NCBI RefSeq assembly: GCF_003946465.1
Contig: NZ_RHOL01000021.1
Span: 1-46,753, forward strand
Reading direction: 5' to 3'
From: Lacticaseibacillus hegangensis
GTDB lineage: Bacteria > Bacillota > Bacilli > Lactobacillales > Lactobacillaceae
DNA length: 46,753 nt
Below, piece after piece: positions 22,978-36,201 of the stretch. Position numbers and translations under genes: made by a program. How positions within the stretch are numbered: position 1 is the first letter of the stretch; every line of letters starts with the position of its first letter. The notes under the pieces were generated by a model. The model ran no database searches. It had not been told where the DNA came from and worked only from the letters and a program-made list of their open reading frames with translations.

Positions 22978-23290
22978 TGATGGGGCGGTTGGAAGAAACC
23001 GGCGGCCAGCCTGAAAAGTTTACCAAGTGGCACGAGCGGGCTTGAGCGACAGATTGGAAAATCTGGCAGACTTGAGACATGGCGGCGCTTTCCGTTTGAA
23101 AAAAATTATGAAAAACGGGTGTGAAAAGTTGTGAAAAGTGTCGTGTGTGTTTTGTTTTTTGGGGGTAAAGGTGATAGAGTAATCTGTGTGTTTTGAAGGA
23201 TGAGTATCCGGCAATTCCACATATTAGGCCCGCCTAATCCGCATGCAGTTATACATACGTCTTTTTGCGAGTTGTAAGGAGGTGAATTCT
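22978..23290 (+). promoter_or_regulatory. Promoter and leader region of the atp operon
   Basis: This gene-free stretch holds A-tracts spaced about 10-13 bp apart (roughly 23098-23137, including two direct repeats of gtgaaaagt at 23121 and 23131). A candidate promoter follows: TTGTTT at 23152-23157, 17-nt spacer, TAGAGT at 23175-23180. The leader contains two small inverted repeats, ggat-gagt-atcc and attagg-cccg-cctaat (about 23222-23237), then AAGGAGG for atpB. The phased A-tracts suggest curved DNA that boosts the promoter. Confidence 0.6.
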
Positions 23291-24240
<950 letters not shown>

Positions 24241-24273
24241 TCAGCACCAATTATAAAGAAGGGAGTGGCTTGA

Positions 24274-24765
24274 ATGGCTACTTTTGGTGATACGCTCTTT
24301 CTTCTCGCCGCCTTCGCTGTTTTATTGGTGCTCGTTGGGATTTTTGCCTGGAACCCGGTCACGAAGATCATGGCCGAGCGTCAAGACAAGATCGACTCCG
24401 ACCTGGATTACGCCGATAACAAACGCCAAGAGGCGCAGAAAATGGCGGACCAGCGCGAAGCCGAGCTGAAGAGCTCAAAGGAAGACGCTGTCAACATCGT
24501 CAATACCGCTAAGGAAAATGGCGAAAAACAGCGTGCCACACTCGTTGAACAGGCCCAAAGCGAAGTCGCAACCTTAAAGGCCAACGCGAACAAGGACATC
24601 GAGCAGCAACGTGCCGATGCCCTGGCCGCTGCCAAAAACGACGTCGCCGACCTGTCCTTGGCAATCGCTGAAAAGCTGATTGCCAAAGAGCTCGATCCCA
24701 GCACACAGCAGAACTTGATCGACCAGTACATCAACGAATTAGGTGACGCCAATGGCAGTCACTGA
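24274..24765 (+). CDS. atpF: ATP synthase Fo subunit b
   Basis: The 163-residue peripheral stalk subunit has one N-terminal membrane helix (about residues 7-28, FLLAAFAVLLVLVGIFAW), then a long charged, Ala/Glu/Lys-rich coiled coil typical of the b dimer. Its last 14 nt overlap the atpH start, coupling translation of the two stator subunits. AAGGGAG lies before the ATG. Confidence 0.97.
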   Translation: MATFGDTLFLLAAFAVLLVLVGIFAWNPVTKIMAERQDKIDSDLDYADNKRQEAQKMADQREAELKSSKEDAVNIVNTAKENGEKQRATLVEQAQSEVATLKANANKDIEQQRADALAAAKNDVADLSLAIAEKLIAKELDPSTQQNLIDQYINELGDANGSH

Positions 24766-25297
24766 TCGTGATGCGGCGCCGCGCTACGGCAAAGCCCTGT
24801 TCGAAGCCGCTCAGGACCAACAGGCTCTGAGTGCCGTTTCCGCGCAGCTGGCACAAGTCAACGCTGTGATCGAAGCAACGCCTGAGTTAATGCCGGCTTT
24901 GGCCAGCAATAACCTCACGCAAACGGATAAGACCACGTTGATGGGGCTGCTCACGCAAGACGCGGGCGACCTCGTCAAGCACTTGGTCCAAATCCTGATG
25001 GCAAACGGCCGTATTTTAGGTCTGCCGGCAGTGATTCAGGACTTCTCGGACCGTTTCGATGAGGCGACCGGGCATGTGGACGCGACAGTGACCACTGCCG
25101 TGCCGCTGACTGAGGCGCAAGCTCAGGCAATGAATCAAGCACTTGCAAAGCAACTGAAAGCCAAAACCGTGGGCATCACGACTGTCGTGGATCCCTCGGT
25201 GATCGGCGGCGTCAAGGTCCAGTCGAGCGATTTAGTGATCGACGGGACCGTGAAAACCCGGCTTTCGAAATTGCGGCAGCAACTGCTCACCAATTAG
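24752..25297 (+). CDS. atpH: ATP synthase F1 subunit delta
   Basis: The 181-residue subunit joins the b stalk to the top of F1. It shows the helical N-domain (RDAAPRYGKALFEAA) and the conserved C-terminal DPSVIGGVKVQSSDLVIDGTVKTRLSKL. I take the ATG at 24752, giving a 14-nt overlap with atpF; an in-frame GTG three codons earlier is possible but lacks a ribosome site. Confidence 0.93.
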   Translation: MAVTDRDAAPRYGKALFEAAQDQQALSAVSAQLAQVNAVIEATPELMPALASNNLTQTDKTTLMGLLTQDAGDLVKHLVQILMANGRILGLPAVIQDFSDRFDEATGHVDATVTTAVPLTEAQAQAMNQALAKQLKAKTVGITTVVDPSVIGGVKVQSSDLVIDGTVKTRLSKLRQQLLTN

Positions 25298-26830
<1,533 letters not shown>

Positions 26831-26841
26831 GGAGGTGCGGC

Positions 26842-27771
26842 ATGGCTGAATCATTGATGGACATCAAGCGTCAGATCACCTCGACGAAAAAGACGGGTCA
26901 GATCACGCACGCCATGCAAATGGTGTCCGGCGCCAAGCTGACTCAGATCGAGCGGCGGGCGGGGGCGTATCAGATTTACGCTGATCGCGTCCGGCAGATC
27001 GTCACTCACCTGGCGGCTGCCCAACTCTTGGAGCTGGAACGGCAGCAGATGGCGGAGATCACCTCCGGCACTGTCGATAAGAAACAGCTTCAGGTCGCCT
27101 CACTGCTGCAGCAGCGGCCGGTCAAGAAAACCGGCTACCTGGTCATCACCAGTGACCGGGGTCTGGTCGGCGGCTATAACAGCAACGTCCTCAAGGCCAT
27201 GATGCAGATGATCCAGCAGGACCACCAGGACGATTCGGATTACGTCATCATGGCGGTGGGCGGCGTTGGGGCCGACTTCTTCAAGAAGCGCGGCATCAAC
27301 CTGGCCTACGAGTACCGGGGCGTGTCCGATATTCCCACCTTTAACGAGGTGCGGGAAATCGTCAAGACTGCCGTGACCATGTTCGACAACAAAGTGTTTG
27401 ATGAGCTGTACGTGTGCTACAACCACCACGTCAACTCACTGACCTCTGCATTCCGGGCCGAAAAAATGCTGCCGATCTCTGATCTTGACGCAAGTGAAGT
27501 CGAAGATCACCCGATCGAGTACCTGACCGAGCCGGATCCAGACGCCGTGCTCGAGGCGATCCTGCCTCAGTACGCGGAAAGTCTGATCTTCGGCGCGATT
27601 ATGGACGCGAAGACCGCGGAACACGCCGCTTCCACAACGGCAATGAAGAGTGCGACCGATAATGCCAATGATTTGATCGATAAGATGTCGACGACCTATA
27701 ACCGGGCTCGGCAGGCCGCGATCACGACGGAAATTACCGAAATTGTTGGCGGGGCCAACGCACTTGAGTAG
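26842..27771 (+). CDS. atpG: ATP synthase F1 subunit gamma
   Basis: The 309-residue central rotor shaft has N- and C-terminal coiled-coil helices (MDIKRQITSTKKTGQITHAMQMV and the final TTYNRARQAAITTEITEIVGGANAL) that enter the hexamer, with a Rossmann-like middle domain (LVITSDRGLVGGYNSNV). AAGGAGG precedes the ATG. Confidence 0.98.
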   Translation: MAESLMDIKRQITSTKKTGQITHAMQMVSGAKLTQIERRAGAYQIYADRVRQIVTHLAAAQLLELERQQMAEITSGTVDKKQLQVASLLQQRPVKKTGYLVITSDRGLVGGYNSNVLKAMMQMIQQDHQDDSDYVIMAVGGVGADFFKKRGINLAYEYRGVSDIPTFNEVREIVKTAVTMFDNKVFDELYVCYNHHVNSLTSAFRAEKMLPISDLDASEVEDHPIEYLTEPDPDAVLEAILPQYAESLIFGAIMDAKTAEHAASTTAMKSATDNANDLIDKMSTTYNRARQAAITTEITEIVGGANALE

Positions 27772-27774
27772 TAA

Positions 27775-29262
<1,488 letters not shown>

Positions 29263-29280
29263 CAGAAGGGAGCGATCACC

Positions 29281-29715
29281 GTGGCAGACAAAGTTCTGAC
29301 GGTCAACATCGTGACCCCAGACGGGCTGGTCTATGATCACCATGCCACGCTGGTCGTGGTCAAAACCACGACCGGTGACATGGGCATCATGGCCAACCAC
29401 GAACCCGTGGTCGCGCCTTTGATGATTGGGGAAGTACGCGTTCGCCGCGTTGATAATCCCGGTCACGAAGACATGATCGCCGTTAACGGCGGGTTCATGG
29501 AGATGTCGGACAACACCTGTTCGATTGTCGCCGATTCCGCCGAACGTGCGCGCGACATCGACCTGACCCGGGCCGAAGCCGCACGCAAGCGCGCCGAGCG
29601 CCGCATCGAGGAAGCCAAGGCCAAACGTGACCAAGACGAACTCCAGCGGGCGCAAGTCGCCTTGCAGCGCGCAATTAACCGGATCAACGTTCGCCAAGGA
29701 CGCTTCGGCAAGTAG
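29281..29715 (+). CDS. atpC: ATP synthase F1 subunit epsilon
   Basis: The 144-residue regulatory subunit has an N-terminal beta sandwich ([33 protein letters not shown]) and a C-terminal two-helix hairpin ([20 protein letters not shown]) that can inhibit ATP hydrolysis. It starts with GTG behind GGGAG. It is the last gene of the operon and is followed by a strong terminator. Confidence 0.97.
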   Translation: MADKVLTVNIVTPDGLVYDHHATLVVVKTTTGDMGIMANHEPVVAPLMIGEVRVRRVDNPGHEDMIAVNGGFMEMSDNTCSIVADSAERARDIDLTRAEAARKRAERRIEEAKAKRDQDELQRAQVALQRAINRINVRQGRFGK

Positions 29716-29723
29716 GGCATTCA

Positions 29724-29748
29724 AGCACCGTTTCGACGGTGCTTTTTT
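29724..29748 (+). terminator. Terminator of the atp operon
   Basis: Stem agcaccg/cggtgct around loop tttcga, then TTTTTT, 8 bp past the atpC stop. Confidence 0.93.
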
Positions 29749-29861
29749 GATGCGTCCGCCTCACCCATTGGCAGCAGTGCGTAAAACTGTTAATTTGCAG
29801 TTAAGGACCTCGCCGCCTTGTGCAAAAGCCGGTATAATTTAAAGGGCATAAGGAGGCTGCT

Positions 29862-30092
29862 ATGACAGATTTAGGAATCACTGGCGCCGTGACGCTGGTG
29901 TCGCACTTTGTGTTCATCATGATCACCTTCAGGCTGCTCTTTGCCTTACGCTTCGACAAGCTGCTGAAGGCTAACCACGTGCGGGACAGTCAGCTGCTGA
30001 TGGTGTTTTTAGCCATCGCGATCGGCTACAACGTCAGTGAGTTCTTCCTGTCGCTGCTCACCGCTGCGCACAGCCTCACTTACTTGCTGTGA
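29862..30092 (+). CDS. DUF1146 family small membrane protein
   Basis: The 76-residue protein has two hydrophobic helices (VTLVSHFVFIMITFRLLFAL and LLMVFLAIAIGYNVSEFFLSLL) around a basic loop with RFDKLLK. It matches the DUF1146/YwzB family, found downstream of atpC in many Firmicutes and of unknown function. AAGGAGG precedes the ATG, and a TATAAT at 29833-29838 is the probable -10. Confidence 0.85.
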   Translation: MTDLGITGAVTLVSHFVFIMITFRLLFALRFDKLLKANHVRDSQLLMVFLAIAIGYNVSEFFLSLLTAAHSLTYLL

Positions 30093-30110
30093 GCGGTGGG
30101 CCTGGCCCTG

Positions 30111-30119
30111 TGGTATAAT
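30111..30119 (+). promoter_or_regulatory. Extended -10 promoter of mbl
   Basis: TGGTATAAT is an extended -10 element (TGnTATAAT), 33 bp before the mbl start. No good -35 is present, as expected for this promoter class. Confidence 0.65.
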
Positions 30120-30152
30120 CAATCGTTAGTAATCAATTGAGGAGAGAAATTC

Positions 30153-31142
30153 ATGGCTAAAGATATTGGGATCGATCTGGGGACGGCCAACGTCCTGATC
30201 AACGTGAAAGGGAAGGGCATCGTGCTGAACGAGCCTTCCGTCGTGGCGATCGATACGTCCACCGGCAAAGTCCTCGCCGTCGGCACCGAGGCTTACAAAA
30301 TGGTTGGGCGCACGCCTGGCAACATTAAGTCGATCCGGCCGCTGAAAGACGGCGTGATCGCCGACTTTGACATCACCGAAGCGATGCTGGAGTACTTCAT
30401 TAATAAGCTCAACGTTAAGGGCTTCATGTCCAAGCCCAACATCCTGATCTGCGCACCGACCAATATCACCTCGATCGAGCAAAAGGCGATCATTGAGGCC
30501 GCAGAAAAATCGGGCGGCGGTAAGGTTTACCTTGAGTTTGAGCCCAAGGTGGCCGCTGTTGGCGCGGGCCTGGACATTTTCCAGCCGCAGGGCAACATGG
30601 TCATCGACATTGGCGGCGGCACTTCGGATGTGGCGGTGCTTTCGATGGGTGAAGTGGTCACCAGCCGCTCGCTGCGCCTGGCCGGTGACAAGATGGATGC
30701 GTCAATCGTGTCCTACGTGAAGAACAAGCACAAGCTGTTGATCGGTGAGCACACGGCTGAGCAGCTGAAAATTCAAATCGGGGCGGTGTACGAAGCCGAC
30801 CCGAAGCAGACCATGGAGGTGCGCGGCCGCGACATTGCGACTGGCCTGCCACGCGAAGTCGAAGTCACGGCCGTCGAGGTCGAAGAAGCGCTGCACGACA
30901 CCATGATGCAAATTGTGGCCGCGGCAAAAGAAGTGCTTGAGAAGACGCCACCTGAACTGTCTGCCGACATCATTGACCGCGGTGTGATGCTGACTGGCGG
31001 TGGGGCGTTGCTCAAGGGCATCAGCCAACTGTTTGCCCACGAGTTGCGGGTGCCGGTGCTGCTGGCGGAGGAGCCGCTGGATGCCGTAGCCCTTGGGACC
31101 GGCGTGCTGCTGGACAACATCGCCCACCACAAGCAGTACTGA
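30153..31142 (+). CDS. mbl: MreB-like cell-shape actin (Mbl type)
   Basis: The 329-residue bacterial actin forms membrane-bound filaments that orient side-wall peptidoglycan synthesis. Nucleotide motifs are DIGIDLGTANVLI (phosphate 1), MVIDIGGGTSDVAVL (phosphate 2) and MLTGGGALLKGI (adenosine). The N-terminal block NVLINVKGKGIVLNEPSVVA resembles Mbl more than MreB. It heads a cluster with EpuA-like, yidD, DUF2969 and rodA genes, which fits the elongation machinery. Confidence 0.94.
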   Translation: MAKDIGIDLGTANVLINVKGKGIVLNEPSVVAIDTSTGKVLAVGTEAYKMVGRTPGNIKSIRPLKDGVIADFDITEAMLEYFINKLNVKGFMSKPNILICAPTNITSIEQKAIIEAAEKSGGGKVYLEFEPKVAAVGAGLDIFQPQGNMVIDIGGGTSDVAVLSMGEVVTSRSLRLAGDKMDASIVSYVKNKHKLLIGEHTAEQLKIQIGAVYEADPKQTMEVRGRDIATGLPREVEVTAVEVEEALHDTMMQIVAAAKEVLEKTPPELSADIIDRGVMLTGGGALLKGISQLFAHELRVPVLLAEEPLDAVALGTGVLLDNIAHHKQY

Positions 31143-31155
31143 TTGGGAGGACGTC

Positions 31156-31326
31156 ATGTCTTCAGAATATGCCATGCGCGTGGTGCGCAAGCTGCTGATC
31201 GGCTTATTGTTAGTGATCGCAGCGCTGATCCTAGGCGCCATGGTCGGGTACGCAATCGACGGCGGCAATCCATTCAAGGTGTTTGTGCCGTCAACATGGA
31301 CGCACATCCTGGATTTTTTGAAATAA
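31156..31326 (+). CDS. EpuA-type small membrane protein
   Basis: The 56-residue protein has one long hydrophobic helix (LLIGLLLVIAALILGAMVGYAI) followed by a short conserved extracytoplasmic tail (GGNPFKVFVPSTWTHILDFLK). It resembles the small EpuA family that is often misleadingly labelled an RNA polymerase beta-subunit protein. Function is unknown; its place between mbl and yidD suggests a cell-envelope role. The start ATG has GGGAGG upstream. Confidence 0.75.
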   Translation: MSSEYAMRVVRKLLIGLLLVIAALILGAMVGYAIDGGNPFKVFVPSTWTHILDFLK

Positions 31327-31335
31327 GGTGAATTC

Positions 31336-31620
31336 TTGCGCAAAGTTGCGATGTGGCTAGTCAAAGGGTACCAGCGCTTTATCTCACCGCTGCTGCCGCC
31401 CAGCTGCCGGTATTATCCGACCTGCTCGACGTACATGATTCAGGCCTTGGCCAAGCACGGCTTCTTCAAGGGGCTGATCATGGGCCTGGCGCGAATCTTG
31501 CGGTGCAATCCCTTTGTTAAAGGGGGCCTGGATCCGGTGCCGGATTTTTTCACCGTGCGGCGTAATTCGGATCCGCAAAAGAACATGGCCGAAAGCGCGC
31601 AGTTTGACTTCCACCGATAA
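31336..31620 (+). CDS. yidD: Membrane protein insertion efficiency factor YidD
   Basis: The 94-residue protein matches the YidD family: a short amphipathic N-terminus, the hallmark [23 protein letters not shown] with conserved Cys residues, and [17 protein letters not shown]. It assists YidC/Sec membrane protein insertion at the inner membrane. The start is TTG behind AAGGTG. It forms a tight unit with the EpuA-like and DUF2969 genes. Confidence 0.94.
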   Translation: MRKVAMWLVKGYQRFISPLLPPSCRYYPTCSTYMIQALAKHGFFKGLIMGLARILRCNPFVKGGLDPVPDFFTVRRNSDPQKNMAESAQFDFHR

Positions 31621-31629
31621 GGAGAACAT

Positions 31630-31857
31630 ATGCCAAAAGAACAGAAAATTACTGTCAATCAGGAGGACGTGACCCGCAACGGGCACACGGTTTCGGTCCT
31701 GACACTGGGCAAAAACGAGATTGGCTACGTCGAATCAGAGGAAGATGGCAAGCACTTTAATGCCTATCTGGCCGGGGATGCCAAGCCGCACCGGCAGAAA
31801 ACCATGGATGCGGCGGTCGCGTTTCTCTTGTCCGAATATCATTTGCACCAAGGTTAA
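31630..31857 (+). CDS. DUF2969 family protein
   Basis: The 75-residue soluble protein is strand-rich (TVSVLTLGKNEIGYVES, KHFNAYLAG) with a C-terminal helix (KTMDAAVAFLLSEYHLH). It matches DUF2969, a family of lactobacilli and relatives without known function. AAGGAG precedes the ATG. It sits between yidD and rodA and ends with its own terminator. Confidence 0.85.
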   Translation: MPKEQKITVNQEDVTRNGHTVSVLTLGKNEIGYVESEEDGKHFNAYLAGDAKPHRQKTMDAAVAFLLSEYHLHQG

Positions 31858-31864
31858 GGCCGCG

Positions 31865-31893
31865 CGCCACTTCGCATCTGGAAGTGGCGTTTT
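31865..31893 (+). terminator. Terminator between the DUF2969 gene and rodA
   Basis: cgccacttc/gaagtggcg with a 7-nt loop, then TTTT. With only four T residues it may allow partial read-through into rodA. Confidence 0.75.
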
Positions 31894-31912
31894 GACCAGT
31901 TAGGAGAGTTCT

Positions 31913-33127
31913 ATGGCAAAAGACGTTTCGACGCGGCGCCGCAGTGAGGACCGCATCGACTACGGCATTATTTTGTCCGTCATGCTGCTGGCGTTGATCG
32001 GGATGGCGGCAATTTACATGGCGGTTTCCCACGATACCAACCCTAACGCCGGCAGCACCACCCGGGCACTCTTCATGCAGGGGCTGTGGTACGTAATCGG
32101 CGGCATCGGCATTTTCTTCGTCATGCAATTTGACGCGGAGCAGCTATGGCGAGTGACCCCAATTTTGTACGGCCTAGGCATCTTTTTATTGGTGGTCGTG
32201 CTGGTCGCGTATGATCGCGCCGTTTTCGTGAACACTGGCGCGAAAAGCTGGCTGGGGTTTGGTTCGTTCACGTTTCAGCCCTCTGAGGTGATGAAGCCGG
32301 CCTACATTCTGATGTTGGGCCGCGTGGTGACCAATCATAACGTCAGGTATGCTCACAGCACCAGCAACGACTGGCGCCTGATCGGGGAGATGTTCCTGTG
32401 GACTTTGCCCATCATTGTCCTGCTTGAACTGCAAAACGATTTCGGGACGATGCTGGTGTTCCTGGCCATTTTTGCCGGGGTAGTACTAGTTTCAGGCATC
32501 ACTTGGAAGATCATTGTGCCGATTGGCGCGGCGGCCGCGGCGCTGGGCAGTGCGGCCATTTTGCTGGTCACACAGACCTGGGGGCGTGATCTGCTGGGCA
32601 AGCTGGGGTTTGCTGCGTATCAGTTCAAGCGAATCGACTCGTGGCTGAACCCGAGCGGCGCCGCGACCACCGACTCCTATCAGTTGTGGCAGTCGATGAA
32701 GGCCATTGGCTCCGGTGAAATGACGGGCCGCGGGTTCAACAACCTGCACGTCACGGTGCCGGTGCGCGAATCCGACATGGCGTTTTCCACCATTGGGGAG
32801 GCGTTTGGCTTCATCGGCTGTGCGCTGGTGATCCTGCTGTACTTCCTGCTGATCTGGCAGATGCTGCGGGTGGTGTTCGACACGCAAAATGAGTTCTACG
32901 CCTATATCGCCACCGGGGTCATCATGATGATCGTGTTTCATATCTTTGAAAACATCGGCATGAACGTCGGCTTACTGCCGATTACCGGGATCCCGCTACC
33001 CTTTATTTCCCAAGGGGGGTCATTCCTGCTTGCCGACATGTTGTCGGTGGGGATGCTGCTGTCCATGCGGTATCACCACCAGTCTTACATGTTCAGTCAG
33101 GAAGGCGAGGAGTTCAATCGGCAGTAG
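31913..33127 (+). CDS. rodA: SEDS peptidoglycan polymerase RodA
   Basis: The 404-residue polytopic membrane protein of the SEDS family (about ten helices) polymerises glycan strands from lipid II during cell elongation, with a class B PBP partner. The proposed catalytic Asp is D288 in RESDMAFSTIGEAFG, and the C-terminal signature NVGLLPITGIPLPFISQGGS is complete. Its location after mbl favours RodA over FtsW. TAGGAGAG lies upstream of the ATG. Confidence 0.93.
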   Translation: MAKDVSTRRRSEDRIDYGIILSVMLLALIGMAAIYMAVSHDTNPNAGSTTRALFMQGLWYVIGGIGIFFVMQFDAEQLWRVTPILYGLGIFLLVVVLVAYDRAVFVNTGAKSWLGFGSFTFQPSEVMKPAYILMLGRVVTNHNVRYAHSTSNDWRLIGEMFLWTLPIIVLLELQNDFGTMLVFLAIFAGVVLVSGITWKIIVPIGAAAAALGSAAILLVTQTWGRDLLGKLGFAAYQFKRIDSWLNPSGAATTDSYQLWQSMKAIGSGEMTGRGFNNLHVTVPVRESDMAFSTIGEAFGFIGCALVILLYFLLIWQMLRVVFDTQNEFYAYIATGVIMMIVFHIFENIGMNVGLLPITGIPLPFISQGGSFLLADMLSVGMLLSMRYHHQSYMFSQEGEEFNRQ

Positions 33128-33139
33128 CCAATACGCTGG

Positions 33140-33181
33140 AGAGACTCAGACGTGTTTTGCGGTCTGGTCTCATCTTTTTTT
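33140..33181 (+). terminator. Terminator of rodA
   Basis: Stem gagac-t-cagac with gtctg-gtctc (one bulge), then a T-tract. Confidence 0.9.
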
Positions 33182-33192
33182 AACTATTGGAC

Positions 33193-33221
33193 TTGACAGG
33201 GTCTGGCAGACTCGGTAAACT
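33193..33221 (+). promoter_or_regulatory. Promoter of the met T-box operon
   Basis: TTGACA (33193-33198), 17-nt spacer, TAAACT (33216-33221), placing the transcript start near 33228 and leaving a leader of about 300 nt before metQ. Confidence 0.88.
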
Positions 33222-33227
33222 CGAGAT

Positions 33228-33492
33228 AATTTAATTGAGCAAACGAACGATGTGAGAGAGAGACCGTCGCGGACTGCACAGAAAACCCGGGTAGATGAGA
33301 GCGGGGTAGCAGCGATGATCGAGAATGGCTCACGGATCGGTGACGCTGAGCTTCGGCAAGGGGTCAATGGCTGGCATCCATTATCTTGCACGCGGGTGAT
33401 TGCCCGTTAGTGAGGCCGACGCTTTTTGGCGTTGGTGAATTAGAATGGTACCGCGGGATAACCGCTTCTAACTTTGGTTAGAAGCGGTTTTT
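33228..33492 (+). promoter_or_regulatory. T-box riboswitch, probably methionine-specific
   Basis: The leader ends with the T-box bulge sequence TGGTACCGCG (33446-33455), which pairs with the 3' end of uncharged tRNA. The intrinsic terminator follows directly: aaccgcttctaac/gttagaagcggtt (33460-33472 with 33477-33489) plus T residues. The long upstream part has the GAGAGAGACC and other elements of Stem I. The best candidate specifier is ATG at 33325-33327 in gagaATGgctc, which fits the methionine transporter downstream. Uncharged tRNA-Met would stabilise the antiterminator and turn on metQNP. The specifier is inferred rather than proven by a fold. Confidence 0.92.
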
Positions 33493-33526
33493 GTTTGTTC
33501 AAGGACAAAAATTGGAGGGAATAGTT

Positions 33527-34363
33527 ATGAAGTGGTTTAAGCAATTGGCATTGACGGCCGCATTGGCCCTGCCTGTATTGGCTTTGGCGGCGTGTGGAAA
33601 CAGCAGTAGCAACGCTAGCACGGGTTCGGCCAGCAAGCCGGTCAAGGTTGGCATCATGAGCACCGATGTCGACATCTGGAAGGACATTCAAAAGCGGCTG
33701 AAGAAACAGGACGTCAACATCAAGCTGGTGCAGTTCACCGACTACAACACGCCGAACAAGGCGCTTGAAGACGGCGACATTCAGCTCAATTCCTTCCAGC
33801 ACTATGAATTTTTGGGAACCTGGAACGAGAAGCACAACAACCACATTGTTTCGGTCGGTGACACCTACATTGGCCCGATGCGCGCGTACTCCAACAAGAT
33901 CAAGTCGCTGAAGGACCTAAAGAAGGGCGACAGTGTCTCCTTGCCAAACGATGCGTCTAACGAAGGTCGGGCCCTCGACCTGCTCGCGGCTAACGGCATT
34001 ATCAAGGTCAAGAACGTGGCCACGCCGACGATTCGCGACATCACCGAAAACGAGCTGGACCTGAAGTTCACGGAACTGGACGCCGCCCAAACGGCCCGTT
34101 CGTTGAACGACGTCGACGCGGCGGTCGTCAACAACGACATTGCGGCCGCGGCCAATCTGAAGCCAAAAGACGCGATCGCAGTTGAAAAAATCGGCAAGAA
34201 GTCGCATCCTTGGATCAACATCATTGCTGCTAAGTCCAAAGCGGATAAGAGCAACAAGACTTACAAGAAGATCGTGAAGGCTTACCAGAGCAAGGAAACC
34301 GAAAAACAGCTTAAGAAGGTTTATAAGGGTGCGGTGCTACCGGCCTGGACTGGTAAGTATTAG
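33527..34363 (+). CDS. metQ: Methionine ABC transporter substrate-binding lipoprotein
   Basis: The 278-residue NlpA/MetQ-family lipoprotein has signal peptide and lipobox LAAC (Cys23). The mature domain begins with [16 protein letters not shown] and contains [15 protein letters not shown], the usual ligand-clamp region. It binds L- or D-methionine outside the membrane and delivers it to MetNP. GGAGGG precedes the ATG. It is the first gene under the T-box. Confidence 0.94.
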   Translation: MKWFKQLALTAALALPVLALAACGNSSSNASTGSASKPVKVGIMSTDVDIWKDIQKRLKKQDVNIKLVQFTDYNTPNKALEDGDIQLNSFQHYEFLGTWNEKHNNHIVSVGDTYIGPMRAYSNKIKSLKDLKKGDSVSLPNDASNEGRALDLLAANGIIKVKNVATPTIRDITENELDLKFTELDAAQTARSLNDVDAAVVNNDIAAAANLKPKDAIAVEKIGKKSHPWINIIAAKSKADKSNKTYKKIVKAYQSKETEKQLKKVYKGAVLPAWTGKY

Positions 34364-34389
34364 TCGTTAAGAAAGAAAGGCGGTTGGTC

Positions 34390-35511
34390 ATGGCAGAACC
34401 GGTGATCACATTAAAGCAGGTCGATGTCAATTTCAGCGAGAAGAACAAAAGTGTCCATGCGGTCGATCACGTCGATCTGACGGTGGAGCGCGGCGACATT
34501 TACGGGATTGTCGGCTATTCCGGCGCCGGTAAATCGACGCTGGTGCGGACGATTAACCTGCTTCAGCGGCCGACTAGCGGTCAGGTCACCGTGCTGGGCC
34601 AGGACATGCTGAGCCTGAATGCTTCAGACCTGCGCAGCGAGCGGCGGCGCATTGGAATGATTTTCCAGCATTTTAACCTGATGAACTCGCTGACCATTGC
34701 CGGTAACGTCGCCTTTCCGCTCAAGGGCACGTTGGTGAAGGACAAGGACAAAGACGGCAACGAGATTTTGCGTAAAATCACCAAGCAGGAGATCAGCAAG
34801 AAGGTGACTGATTTGCTTGCGCTGGTCGGCCTGAGTGAGCGCGCCACCGCTTATCCCACCGAGTTATCCGGTGGCCAAAAGCAGCGGGTTGGCATCGCCC
34901 GGGCACTGGCCTCTGATCCGGAGATCCTGATCTCTGATGAAGCGACCTCCGCCTTGGATCCCAAAACCACCAGCTCGATTTTGCAGCTGCTAGCCAGCTT
35001 GAACCAGCGGCTGGGGTTGACCATCGTTTTGATCACCCATGAAATGGAAGCCGTCAAGCAGGTCTGCAACAAGGTCGCCGTGATGGACGACGGCCGCATC
35101 ATCGAACGGGGCGATTTGCTCCACATTTTCGCCGCGCCGCAGCAGCAGCTGACCAAGGACTTCATCGACACGACGATTCAAATCGATGAGGCCATCGAGG
35201 CGGTCCGCGATCAACCTGCCGTGCGCAACCTCCAGGCGCCGGACCAGTTGGTGCGCCTGACCTACGTCGGCGCGTCTACTGACCAGCCCCTGGTGGCCAC
35301 GCTGTTCAAGGAATACAACGTCACCGCCAACATTTTGTTTGGCGACATTCAAATCTTACAGGGCACGCCGTTCGGCAATCTGCTGGTGGTCCTGTCCGGG
35401 ACTGAGGATGACTTGAACCGGGCGTTTGACTACCTGAAGCAAAGCGACGTGACCGTGCAGCATTTGTCTGCCACCGCTGAGAAAGGAGCGACACCGCATG
35501 AATTTGATTGA
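34390..35511 (+). CDS. metN: Methionine ABC transporter ATP-binding protein
   Basis: This 373-residue ATPase has Walker A GYSGAGKS (43-50), signature [15 protein letters not shown] and Walker [15 protein letters not shown]-terminal NIL domain (about residues 295-365) binds methionine and mediates trans-inhibition in relatives. Its stop overlaps the permease start by 14 nt. ATG 34390 is favoured over the TTG two codons upstream, although the ribosome site (AAAGG) is modest. Confidence 0.95.
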   Translation: MAEPVITLKQVDVNFSEKNKSVHAVDHVDLTVERGDIYGIVGYSGAGKSTLVRTINLLQRPTSGQVTVLGQDMLSLNASDLRSERRRIGMIFQHFNLMNSLTIAGNVAFPLKGTLVKDKDKDGNEILRKITKQEISKKVTDLLALVGLSERATAYPTELSGGQKQRVGIARALASDPEILISDEATSALDPKTTSSILQLLASLNQRLGLTIVLITHEMEAVKQVCNKVAVMDDGRIIERGDLLHIFAAPQQQLTKDFIDTTIQIDEAIEAVRDQPAVRNLQAPDQLVRLTYVGASTDQPLVATLFKEYNVTANILFGDIQILQGTPFGNLLVVLSGTEDDLNRAFDYLKQSDVTVQHLSATAEKGATPHEFD

Positions 35512-36184
35512 AAAATTCTTCCCGAACGTTGTGCCGATCTGGAGCGGTGACGGCGGCGTGACCGAGGCCATCGGCCAGACACTGTACATGACCTGGTGGA
35601 CGACGATCATTGCCTTCACATTAGGCATCATCATCGGCATCATCTTGGTGCTGACAGACGAACACGGGCTGACCGAGAATCACCCGGTGTACTGGGTCGT
35701 CGACAAGCTGGTTAATATCTTCCGGGCGATCCCGTTCATCATTTTGCTGGCCGTCCTGAATCCGGTGACTCGGGCCATTGTTGGCACCGGCATTGGGCCG
35801 CGCGCCGCACTGGTGCCGCTGGTCCTGGGCACGACGCCATTTTTCGCCCGGCAGGTGCAAAATGCGCTGCTCACCGTTGACCCCGGGGTCATCGAGGCAG
35901 CCGAGGCCATGGGTCTGTCGCCGCTTCAAATTGTCTTTCGCGTCTATCTGCGTGAAGGCCTGGGTGAGCTGGTGCGCGTCGGTGTTTTGACCATCATCTC
36001 GATCATCGGTCTGACGGCGATGGCCGGTGCGGTCGGCGGCGGCGGCCTGGGGAATTTGGCCATCGCCGTGGGCTACCAGCGCTTCGAAAACGATGTGATC
36101 TGGGTCGCGATGATTTTCATCTTGATTCTGGTCTTCATCGTTCAGTTCGTCGGCGACTGGCTGGCGCGGCGCCTTCAACATTAA
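35498..36184 (+). CDS. metP: Methionine ABC transporter permease
   Basis: The 228-residue MetI/MetP-type permease has five hydrophobic helices and the EAA-type coupling loop [32 protein letters not shown]. It forms a homodimeric channel with MetN at the plasma membrane. GAAAGGAG lies within the metN end, and the 14-nt overlap makes translation coupled. The operon ends with a terminator. Confidence 0.95.
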   Translation: MNLIEKFFPNVVPIWSGDGGVTEAIGQTLYMTWWTTIIAFTLGIIIGIILVLTDEHGLTENHPVYWVVDKLVNIFRAIPFIILLAVLNPVTRAIVGTGIGPRAALVPLVLGTTPFFARQVQNALLTVDPGVIEAAEAMGLSPLQIVFRVYLREGLGELVRVGVLTIISIIGLTAMAGAVGGGGLGNLAIAVGYQRFENDVIWVAMIFILILVFIVQFVGDWLARRLQH

Positions 36185-36201
36185 TCACAAGTGGTTCACC
36201 T

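Noticed and set aside
22809-23220. Minus-strand open frames over the upp end and the atp leader
   Set aside because: No ribosome sites and no domain similarity; the region is better explained by the upp terminator and the atp promoter.
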